Shown piece after piece: positions 20,513 through 29,863 of a DNA stretch of 64,000 nucleotides; the stretch's first letter is position 1; each line of letters opens with the position of its first letter. The DNA lies in assembly GCA_036365455.1 (NCBI GenBank), contig JAWQUS010000008.1, forward strand, positions 25,909,611 through 25,973,610. Reading direction: 5' to 3'. A program made the position numbers and the translations under genes. The stretch comes from Macrosoma leucophasiata (Eukaryota > Arthropoda > Insecta > Lepidoptera > Hedylidae). The notes under the pieces were generated by a model that did not search any database, was not told the origin of the DNA, and saw nothing but the letters and a program-made list of their open reading frames with translations.

Positions 20513-22163
20513 ACTGCTATCAACAGATCCCTGAAATCTGTCCAACCTATCAATTCACCAGTCTATCATCAATCTACCAGTATTCCAGTTGGGCGGTCTA
20601 TCAGTACGCCAGAATTCTAACAATTATAATTGTAACGAACCACACTTTACTATTCACTGGATTGAAGACACACGCCGTAAGGCGGATATAACAGTGCAAG
20701 CGAACCAGGGTTACACGCTCCATGATCTTCCAATAAAACACTTTTTCACTATAAATTTTCCTTCTTCTGATTCCATTAAGTAGATCCGAGTATCCCGAGG
20801 GCTGTTGACGAACTGTATCGGCCATACAAAACTGCCCTATTTTTATATCCAAATCTCATCGTCATCGAGCTTAAGAAAACCTCTGGTGATTGGTTATTGG
20901 TTCGAGTAACCAATCGAAAAAGATATTAAAGGAGATCAGCCAAAATGGTACATAGATTGTACATGAACAAATACTTTACATAAAATTTGTGCGCATAGAG
21001 CTGTAAATTTTTCAGTATAATATTATACTGAAAACCACCGGAAAAGTATTTAAAACAGTTTTTGAAAAAATCTGTACTTTTGATATTTGTGAGGGCGTAG
21101 AAAGGAACGTAACGAAATGTAATGGCGTAGGATATAATTATTGTATCAGAAAGTATCGATTAATCATATTAAAAAAAATCGGTAACATAATAAATAGAAA
21201 AACAAGTGAAAGTACACGTTAGATTTCATTTTAATTTGCCAACAACCAGATGAGGATTTACTGAAATTCCTACATTCATTTAGGTTTTAAAATCAACACA
21301 AAAGACTAAGTGACCCGATCAATGGATCGATATTCTTAAACATCGATATTTTGTGACAGCCGCCTATGTTGACACATCCTTTTTTGACGCTTTGATATGT
21401 CACCTCATGTCTGTCACGTCATTGATGATTGACGTCACGTCATTCACTTGGCGTTCTGTGACTTCTCTGTGTTTTGACTACTGGCTTGTTTATGTGCTTG
21501 TTGAAACAAATTTCGAGTGCTTTTGCGATTTGGAATACGTAGGTAGTGCTAGAGGTTTCTGTTCAAGTCAGTGGGTCGTGTTCGTTAGTTTTTCTGTAAA
21601 CAATTTATTATAATCTGCAAAAGCAGACTGGAGTTTGCCAAAACAAAGTGCTCGGTGTTCAGTGAAAAGAATTTATAGGTAGGTATTTGTGGATACAAGC
21701 GTGATTATTTAGTGTACAAATTACTTTCTTAGCAATAATAGCAATCTACAAACCGTCAATTTTAAATTAGCGCTTATTAGTACGAAAATAAAAAAAATAT
21801 GGAGGAAAAACGACTTCATTCTTACAATTTTTAAATTGGTATATCTCATGAACCTCACGCGTCAATGAAGTGAAATATGTTTTGAATAGTAGTATATGTA
21901 CTAATGTCTGAGGACGAAAAGTTTTATTGATGTACAATTATGTACCAATGCCCCATACAAAGTGGCAGATCTCCTTTTGAGTAAACAACTTTTACTATCG
22001 ATAATTGGTTGATTTGAACAACCAATCAGCTATTAGATCTATTTGGACAATTAAATTCTGTATGTATCTCAGATCATTACAGAAAGGAAACAACCAACAT
22101 CAAAATTCTTTATTATTAGACAAAAATACACATATTACAACTATAAAACTTACATAAAACATC
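20513..22163. other. Noncoding sequence
   Basis: No gene supported. An 86-codon open frame at 21353-21613 shows no domain. TGACGTCA-like words cluster at 21415-21440. Confidence 0.5.
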
Positions 22164-22570
22164 ATTGCCCATGGTATGCCTATTTAGTCCACCTGGGTGA
22201 ACCAGGGAGAAAAAATTCTATCCATGGTGCACCTATTATAAATTGAGTGTACCAGGGGTAATTACTTCTTTCCGTTGGCCACCTAAGATCACCTAGGTGT
22301 TCCAAGGGAAATATATTTCTCCCGTGGTCCACCTGTGTCAGTGTTTTCCCATACAAATAGTCCGTATATATCAAACCTTTGACGCATTAATTCGTTATGA
22401 GGCAATACGAAGTTTGCCGGGACAGCTAGTGGACAATATATTCCGCTGAACAATCTAGCAGGTGGACCACCGAAAGTACAAATCACCACTGGTACACCTA
22501 CCTCACAAGAGGTGTAAAATTTTACCCCTGGTTCACCCAGGTGGACTAAGCAGGTGTACCACGGGCAATG
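22164..22570. mobile_element. MITE with about 50-bp terminal inverted repeats
   Basis: The left end (22164-22214) and right end (22519-22570) are near-exact reverse complements, starting CATTGCCC and including TTAGTCCACCTGGGTGAACC. The interior repeats CCACCTAGGTG- and ACCAGGGG-like words, so the whole element can fold on itself. It encodes nothing and must use a transposase from elsewhere. No clear target-site duplication was found. Confidence 0.8.
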
Positions 22571-23079
22571 ACCGGCGAGATGCAGTATGAAAATGTATGG
22601 AACCGCTTCCATGGCTCGCGACAGACGCGCGCATAGTATTGTATACTCTTTGGTAGATATTGGGTAGGTATACTCTTCGAAGTAAGGACTATATATTTTG
22701 ACATCGAGGAAGGCTGATTGGTCTGTGTATTTTGATATATTTAATGGTACTCTATGTAGTAAGGAACGAAATACTTACTTCTTATTCAATCCATTTTGAT
22801 TTAATGAAATAAATTATTAAGTAATTGTGTGGTATTTTACGTTTAATATTTTAGTTCAAAATCACGTTTATATTATATTTTGATTTAGGAAAATTTTAAC
22901 TATAAATAGTAGGAACACAGCATGAAAATTGAGAGTGGCAATAATTTTTGGTAAGTGTTTTTTGCGTAGGTGTATTTGATTGATTATGTAATTTCTAATG
23001 AAATTTAACATTGACAATAAAGTTGGAAGCCCTTGTCCATATAATATATCTTCCTCCGGGTCCCTCGCGAACTGACCCA
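22571..23079. other. Noncoding sequence
   Basis: AT-rich, without recognisable features. Confidence 0.5.
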
Positions 23080-23218
23080 TTTCACACCGCGAACACTCCG
23101 CCTAAATTCCATACAAACGTTTAATTTGGTTTCTATTACATAGTCATCAATCAGTGACGTGTAGTTACACGCGCACCTGTGTGCGTAGTACGTACAAAAT
23201 ACCAACCGTCGCCCATAA
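23080..23218 (-). repeat. Inverted repeat pair, left copy
   Basis: Its reverse complement matches 23929-24075, including TACGCACACAGGTGC, ACACGTCACTGAT, AGACCAAATTAA-like and GCGGAGTGT-C-GCGGTGTG blocks. About 140 bp, diverged, noncoding. Probably two copies of one interspersed element. Confidence 0.65.
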
Positions 23219-23751
23219 GAGGGGAAGGGGTTGAGTGATGCGAACAAATCGGACGGGACGTCGAAGTGTCCATTCTATACGTAGTATTATTACATATTCT
23301 CTGCCCATGTCCGCCCCAAGCCACCGCGCGCCACTCGCCGCCATCTCGCATTTCACGAACTCGTTCATCCGCACAGTACATTTCATTATTTCCACCGGTT
23401 ACAGTCTACCTAAGTGTCTCAAGTAATACACTAAGTACTCTCAGATGTTATTGTTGAGCCTACTTCATAGGTGTGCGTATTGTCTAGCAATAAAACTTTT
23501 GAAATTAAAGTTGTGTGCATTACAGATAAAGATATACTATACACATAGAGATAAAGAAGTATGCTGACTAAGTGGAACGCAGTGGAGGCGCGTAGTACAT
23601 GGGAATGGGGCGTAGACGCGTCGTCGGCGGAGACGGGAGCGGTGGCGGCAGCGAACGCGGGCGAGGAGAGTGCCCTACCGATCGCACACTCCTCGCGTCC
23701 CTTGCATTCTCATTAGCTTGTATTTATTACTTATTATTTATTTTTTTATGC
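23219..23751. other. Noncoding sequence between repeat copies
   Basis: It contains a GC-rich piece at 23580-23700. The open frames here lack domains. No gene is supported. Confidence 0.5.
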
Positions 23752-23932
23752 CACAAAGATGGCAAACAAGCACTCAGTTCACATTGATGTTAAATGATAA
23801 CTGCAGCTTATAGACACCCACAGAAAGACCAGTGGTCAAAATCCGTAGACCTTAGATATTGTGTCTCAGTGATAGTTATTACGGGATGGTAATCCATCTA
23901 ACCGGAACACGATAGTGCTGAACACTACCATG
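23752..23932 (-). repeat. Dispersed repeat family copy 4
   Basis: Inverted copy of the 4755-5050 family. It includes GGCAAACAAGCACTCAG, CACATTGATGTTAAATGA, TAGACACCCACAGAAAG and CGATAGTGCTGAACACTAC. Confidence 0.65.
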
Positions 23933-24075
23933 GGCGACGTTTGGTGTTCTCTACATGCTACGCACACAGGTGCACGTGTAAATTTTATACACGTCACTGA
24001 TGATGTCTTTGTAATAGAGACCAAATTAAGCGTTTGTATGACATTTGGCGGAGTGTCCGCGGTGTGCTATAATAA
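23929..24075 (+). repeat. Inverted repeat pair, right copy
   Basis: Partner of 23080-23218, in opposite orientation. Confidence 0.65.
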
Positions 24076-24118
24076 AAGGTTTAAAGGCATTTTAGTATGG
24101 AATGACGTAAGTATGTTT

Positions 24119-24163
24119 GACTGCCTCGATAGCCTAACGGTAGCAGGCAGGGATTTGAACAAG
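24119..24163 (+). mobile_element. tRNA-like SINE head fragment
   Basis: GACTGCCTCGATAGCCTAAC followed by GGTAGCAGGCAGGGATTTGA resembles a SINE or tRNA head with an A box (TAGCCTAACGG). The B box is cut short, so this is only a fragment. Confidence 0.5.
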
Positions 24164-24391
24164 AAATCTAATACATATTTCATACTTTTTTATTTTTTTA
24201 CCTTTTTTACAACAATGCCCCAATTTTAATAACTTTTATGTTTAAACTTATAATTTCCATTTCTACGTAATTAAAAAAAAAATATGCATTTTCAAATACC
24301 CTAATAGGCATTTATTTTTATTTATACCTACATTAATTAACTCATTTCTATAGGTCTCAAGAGAACATTGATGTCAGTTAAAGCAACTGTA

Positions 24392-24533
24392 AGCCTGCGT
24401 TGCACCAACGAGATTTGTTAAAATTATTGTAGCATTTCACATCCTTCTCTAACTTAAAGAAATCTGTTAAAGTTAGAGAAGGATGTGAAATGTTACAATA
24501 ACTTTAACAAATCTCGTTGGTGTAAACCAGGCT
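24392..24533. mobile_element. Foldback MITE: near-perfect palindrome with 64-bp arms
   Basis: Bases 24392-24455 and 24470-24533 are near-exact reverse complements (ends AGCCTG...CAGGCT; cores CACCAACGAGATTTGTTAAA and TTCACATCCTTCTCTAACTT), with a loop of about 14 bases. It encodes nothing and resembles a palindromic miniature transposable element. Confidence 0.8.
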
Positions 24534-24915
24534 CAAAGTGGCGACAGTGGGGACTGGGAAGCACAAGCAGGGAGTACCCACGAATAGATAGCGGAGAACA
24601 CGCTCGGCGAGCCGCCGCGGCGCAGGCTTTCCGACGTCGATGGGCTGCGACTTCGCTCACAACATGGTTTTACTGGAGAACCCCACCTGCCAATATTATA
24701 CCAGAGTTATTTATACAACGATGCAGTGTTTTGTTTGGTCGCTTAGACATCAATAACATCATAATTTCAATCGAAAATCGTCACTGGTCAAAGGCCTCAC
24801 TCCATGGGCATCCTCCATATCGGATGGGGTCAGGTGATATGTCATCATCGGACCGCTGGGCGATCGCAGGTAGCTATGGCTGTAGTTTAATCGCAGTCCG
24901 CTGCTGCTAAACCAA
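24534..24915. other. Last non-telomeric sequence before TTAGG
   Basis: A 141-codon open frame at 24485-24910 crosses the MITE end and shows no domain. I see no gene. Confidence 0.5.
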
Positions 24916-24931
24916 GGTTAGGTTAGGTTAA
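24916..24931 (+). repeat. Telomeric TTAGG tract 1 (innermost)
   Basis: About three TTAGG units, the first in the window. This marks the border between chromosomal and subtelomeric DNA. Confidence 0.85.
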
Positions 24932-25600
24932 GTTTTTTTTTTTTTTTCCACCAAGAATATCTCTTGGTGGGGAGCTACAGAAGCCGTCGAGGCCCTCGCT
25001 TATGGATACGGGCGACCTCGGGACTATGAAAGACGCTAGTAAGGAGTAGGAACTGTTAGGTAGGAAAGAAGAAACGGGGACAAAATAAAAGGAAAAGGGA
25101 TCGGCTAAACATGGAAAGAATATGCAACTTTTATATATGATATACAGTGAGTAAGTTAACTTAAATATACGTTGATTTGTCACAATACAAAAACAATCGT
25201 AAATTAACATGTGACAGTTATATAAATCTTAAAATTATGTTGAGTTAAATATTTTTAACAAAAGGGAATAAACTTATAGGCGAAAGGAACTTGCATATAT
25301 TCATAGCGTGTTTCTTTGATTTTTTTTTTTGTTTTTTTTTGTTGTTACGGAGTCTTCTTTACTCTTACAACTAAGTTGAATACAAAATAAAAGTAAACAA
25401 AACGAAGCTTCTAATAAATAAAACAAAAATAAGTTGATGTTAGGCTAAGATAAAGAATAGTGTTATGGGCTAACAATAGAGACCGCATATTATAATTAAG
25501 AATAAAAGTTGCATATTGTAGGCTTAATAACAATTTATCAATATAGGTTAAGTAACTTTATTGCTTATTTTAATTTAGTTAGGCTTGCTCAGAGTTAGGC
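24932..25600 (-). mobile_element. Short non-autonomous TRAS-type telomeric element, copy A
   Basis: On the minus strand it starts at CTCTGAGCAAGCCTAACT (25583-25600), has no coding frame, and ends with a hairpin (24948-24970, CCACCAAGA/TCTTGGTGG) and a poly(A) tail joined to CCTAA repeats. A second copy with the same two ends lies at 43668-44323. The middle (25030-25170) matches the 3' UTR of the element at 29500-34575. A shared 5' end suggests a distinct short family rather than random 5' truncation. Confidence 0.7.
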
Positions 25601-25689
25601 TAGTCATTGCTAAGCCTAACTCAGAGAAAACCAAAGTCCAAACCGAATTATGAAAAAAAAAAAATTTTTTACAAGTTCCGTCATATGGT

Positions 25690-27416
25690 ATGAGCGCCAT
25701 CTTTTGAAACCCGTGAGAACAAGGTGGTATCATGTAAAGCGGCTTACGGATTAGTACCGGGTAAATTTTATTGATATAATAGGTGGCGCTGACCCCACAA
25801 TGGTTTCACCGCCACCCATTGGCGTTCAGCTGTATCATTTGTCCGTACGGGTCTACGTTTGTGACTGTAAAACTAAACAAATGCTGCGCCACCTGGCGGC
25901 GTGCGCGAGAACCACCGAGGCCCATTATGTGAATAAGGCAAAGGTGTCAGTAAAAAGAATACGCCAGCCACGGCGGTGTTCGCGCCGGCCACCAGGTGGC
26001 GCGCAGGGAACAAAATGACAGATATATATATAGGACGCTCTTTTCAGGGTTATTTAAAAATATTGGCTGGTATGAATTATACAGTTTGTACAGTAATGTC
26101 CGACGGAACATAGTTGCATGAGATCTAGTTTATATATGGATATTTTAGTACATGTTAGTTAATATTATGGAAGAATGTTTATATAATATTCCGTCAGACA
26201 ATACGCACTGTAATGATGTAGCAATTTGACACGATCAGTTACTTTAGTGCAATTTATATTCCTAGTTTGTACAATAATGTCCGATGGAACATAAATACAT
26301 GAAATCTAGCTTATTTATAATTATTTTAGTAAATATTCTGTTAATATTATGGATAGTTAGGCATTTATTTAATTTTCCGTCGGGCAATATATTTCAATGT
26401 TGTAGCGGATTTTATTAATTGATTATTTTAATACCGACAATAAGGCGCTCGAATAAGATATTAAATTTACAAAGAAAAAATAAATATTTAGATGAAAGAC
26501 ATTACGAACTAAAATTAAATTCTAAATTATGAAGAAAGCGGCGCCATCTAGTGGCGGAGAGAATTACTAATAATTGTAATGGTACTTCTTTAAATAAGAA
26601 GGGAAGTTTTGATCAAGACGAATCAAATCTTAGCCAAAACAAATACTTACAGGCAATAACACGAGTGAGTCATATTAAGTTATGTTCAGACTAAATTTAT
26701 ATAATACAACAGCGCCTCAGTGAGGACGCTGTGGAACTAAAAACAGATGGATCTGTGAACTGCGGGATATGTTCGCAAGGAATCGTTTTAATTGAGTAAA
26801 TTGAATAAAATAAAATTACGTTTTCTTGATAATGATTAATTACCCTGAAATTATTGTGAATTTCCAAACGAATCACAGATCCATGTCATCAGCAGCGCCC
26901 CTGGTGGGACGCTGTGTAAATAGTATCAAATGAAATAAAATTAATTTGTTGTACGGACATTGATTAATGGTTTTATAACAACATTGATTTTATAATAACT
27001 ACTTATATATCTCATTGAGTCTTATCTAGGTACTTATACGTATGGTAAAAGAAAACTAATATTTCTTTCAGCTGCGGTGGTGCCATCTAGGGACGAGGAT
27101 AGCTATAGAAAAAAGATTTAAAACTTGCATGCTTTAGGTGCGTATGCAAAGGTGTAGATGTAATCAATACGGTAATTGGTACCATGTACCAGACATCATA
27201 TTCAAGAATAAAAGTTACAGACATTATAAAGATTATCATTAAAATATGGGTACTGTTTTAAATGATTACGCAACTAAAATTTTGGGATAGCGGCATCTAG
27301 TGGCAAGTGGAATTAACTGGTTGTATTCAGTATGGGTTGGTTATATTCTGTATTATTTTCTAGAATGTTCCACGAGAGGCGCCATCCTGTGGCAAAAGGT
27401 AATAACTAGGTGGCGT
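25690..27416. promoter_or_regulatory. Cluster of CTCF-like motifs in degenerate satellite
   Basis: Matches to the consensus CCASYAGRKGGCRS, or its reverse complement, include two perfect ones at 25989-26002 (CCACCAGGTGGCGC) and 26541-26554 (GCGCCATCTAGTGG). Close ones lie at 25886, 27080, 27290 and 27379. Partial ones lie at 25694, 25780, 26895 and 27403. Several are spaced by roughly 170-210 bp. No gene lies in this block. Insulator or CTCF binding is inferred from motif identity only. Confidence 0.5.
26083..26445 (+). repeat. 183-bp tandem repeat, two copies
   Basis: The unit starting GTTTGTACAGTAATGTCCGA at 26083 recurs at 26266. Each unit holds an inverted pair GTCCGACGGAA and TTCCGTC-GAC. 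A similar 184-bp spacing links the blocks at 26709 and 26893 (CAGCGCC...GGACGCTGTG). Confidence 0.75.
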
Positions 27417-27477
27417 CGTTGAATGTTCTAGAAAATAGCTTTGGTAGGTATGAGCAATATAAAAGTTTAAGAAATTT

Positions 27478-27768
27478 AGGTGATGGACATAAATGCCCAG
27501 GACAATAAATAGTATGTATTGTGTGAGTGGTGAGTTGATGAATTGGTAAAATATTCAATAACATAGCTTGATATTGGAATGAGCAAAATGAAAATCTAGG
27601 TGATGGACATAAGTGCCCAGGACATTAAATAGTATGTACTATGTGAATGGTAGGTTGGTGAATTGGTAGTATAGTTTTAATAGTATGGCATGATATTAGA
27701 TTGTATATTATGAAAATCTAGGTGATGGACGTAAGTGCCCAGGGCGAGAAATGGTATGTACTGAATGA
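27478..27768 (+). repeat. 120-bp tandem repeat, about 2.4 copies
   Basis: AGGTGATGGACATAA with GTGCCCAGG recurs at 27478, 27598 and 27719. The array runs into the next TTAGG tract. Confidence 0.85.
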
Positions 27769-27769
27769 G

Positions 27770-27788
27770 TAGGTTAGGTTAGGTGAGG
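27770..27788 (+). repeat. Telomeric TTAGG tract 2
   Basis: About four units, one degenerate (GGTGAGG). It is followed by a poly(T) run, the minus-strand poly(A) tail of a TRAS-type remnant. Confidence 0.8.
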
Positions 27789-28440
27789 TTTTTTTTTTTT
27801 TGTCTAGTCCCCTTTTTTTTTTCATCTTATGATTACTATCTGGGGTATAAGATATTTTTTTTTTTTGTGGAGTCCCCTTTTTTTTTTTTTTCCATCTTAT
27901 GATTAAGTTTAAACAAAACAGAAGCTCATTTCCTATGAGAACATAAAATATTCGAGGTTATTGAATGTAAAGGTAAAATGAAAGTTGCATATTAGTGTTA
28001 GGTACAATATGACTTATGCGATATGGTACAAATGATCATTTTATCACTAATTACGAGCAGATTAGCAGATCCTCTATAAGTACTTTATTTACAAAAGTAT
28101 CAAACTTTAAAGAAAAGGTTAAGAACAAAATATTAAGAATACAGTGGTAAGCACTAAGAAGGAGTTAAAGGAGAGTTGCTTATTTATGCTTAGCTAATAT
28201 GACTTATGTGGTATAGAATTAATAATAATACTAATCAGCCTATGATTACTTTCAGAGCAGAATATACAATCTCCTTCTTCTATTCAATAATTTAATGTGC
28301 AGAGAATAATCAGATAGTTAATAATTTTGAGGATACTCATCTAGAGGAAGCAAGGGCATCAATCATTTGATCAAAATATTCCTGCTACGAGTGGGACGCC
28401 GCTGTAACAGAGTCATTACCTTAATTCAGAAAGGGCTATG
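27789..28440 (-). mobile_element. Degenerate TRAS-type 3' UTR remnant
   Basis: Two poly(T) runs, each followed by GTC(C)CC and then TTATGATTA, mark a duplicated tail. The words AAGTTTAAACAAAAC, AGAAGCT and AAAGTTGCATAT match the second half of the short element at 24932-25600. AATATGACTTATG is repeated at 28008 and 28196. It is noncoding. Confidence 0.55.
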
Positions 28441-28456
28441 GCTCAGTCAGGCGACG

Positions 28457-28627
28457 AGGCAACTCGATGAGGCCTCAAGCTAATACCCACACTAGGTATT
28501 AGAACCATATTGGTCACCAGACATATCCATATGGTCAAAATTGATGTTTTAATATTAAATCATTTAAAGTGTTGCGCTCCGAATTTAAGGGTGATAATTC
28601 ATTAGTCTGACTAGATAAAGTTGCACC
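28457..28627 (+). repeat. 171-bp direct repeat, copy 1
   Basis: It matches 29312-29482 over its full length with scattered mismatches (from AGGCAACTCGATGAGGC to AAGTTGCACC). The interval between the copies is filled by the minisatellite at 28740-29300. Confidence 0.88.
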
Positions 28628-28739
28628 GATATTGTATGTTAGGTATTTGGTAGGTGCCTGCGAGGTAATGAAATACATGGGGTTATGTATAGGAGAAAGT
28701 GGTTTTTATATTGGCATATTTATATTACATATGTAATAT

Positions 28740-29300
28740 CATGGGTAATAAGTGTTTGTGTGAGTGTGTAGGTGGGAGATTACAAATTGTAGGTATAATC
28801 TAAGGAATGTGTGTAACGACATGGGTTAATGGTGTATATGTAGGTATGTGGGTGGAAGATATGAATTGTAGGTATTATATATGATGTGTGAATGATGACA
28901 TAGATAATTTATATACATATAGGTGTGTGAGTGGAAAATATAGGTTGTAGATACTATGTATGGTGCGTATTTAAAGGCATGGTTGGGTATTATATATAAA
29001 GATGTGTAGGTAGAAAATATTAGTTGTAGGTATTATGTATGTATTGTCGTGGGTGAGAAATGAGTGTATAAATAGGTGGGTGGAAGGTACAGGTTGTAGG
29101 TATTATGCATAATTTATATATATTTATGTATATATACTGACATAATTGAGTATTATCTATAAAAATGTGAAGGTAGAAATTATTGGCTCTAGGTGTTATG
29201 TATGTAATGTCGTGAGTGAGTAATATGTATATAGATGTGTGGGTGGAGGGTAGTTTAGGTGTTATGTATGATATGTATGTGATGACATGGATTAGTAGTT
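28740..29300 (+). repeat. Degenerate minisatellite, about 80-bp unit, about seven copies
   Basis: The anchor GGTGG-AGA...TTGTAGGTATTAT recurs near 28770, 28852, 28930, 29009, 29080, 29171 and 29235. G-rich on the + strand; no coding content. Confidence 0.75.
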
Positions 29301-29311
29301 GAATGTAGTTA

Positions 29312-29482
29312 AGGCAACTCGATGAGGCTTCAAATTAATACCCATATTAGGTATTACAACCATGTTGGTCACCAGACATAGCCATGTGGTCAAAGTTAAT
29401 GTTTTAATATTAAATCATTTAAAGTGTTGCACTCCGAATTTAAGGGTGATAATTCATTAGTCTAACTGGATGAAGTTGCACC
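29312..29482 (+). repeat. 171-bp direct repeat, copy 2
   Basis: Partner of 28457-28627. It ends next to the truncated 3' UTR of the following retrotransposon. Confidence 0.88.
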
Positions 29483-29863
29483 AATTGCACCAATCGCAAT
29501 GAAGGACGCTAGTGAGGAGTTGGGACTGTTAGGTTTGTAATAAGGGATCTAGGTCAGTTAGGTAAGAAAAGGAATCGGTTTAAAATTGGGACAATATGCA
29601 ACTTTTATATGTATAATGTACAGCAATTAGGTTATCTTGTACTATACTTATTTTTTCTTCTTGTTATAATACCATGTATAAGTAAGTTTGAAGAAGTTAT
29701 ATAAACCAATTTTGTTTTAAGTAGAGTAAAATTTTACTGGAGAGGTATAATTTTTCAGACGAAAAGGACTTGCACATATTTATCGTTTGTTGCTGTGTTA
29801 TTTTTTTTTTTTAATTTATTTTATTTTATTTTTTTTTTTTGTGAGTCCTGTTTATTCTTATAT

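Noticed and set aside
21353..21613. 86-codon open frame
   Set aside because: No recognisable domain, no splice context and no neighbouring exons.
24485..24910. 141-codon open frame
   Set aside because: It starts within the foldback MITE arm and shows no known domain.
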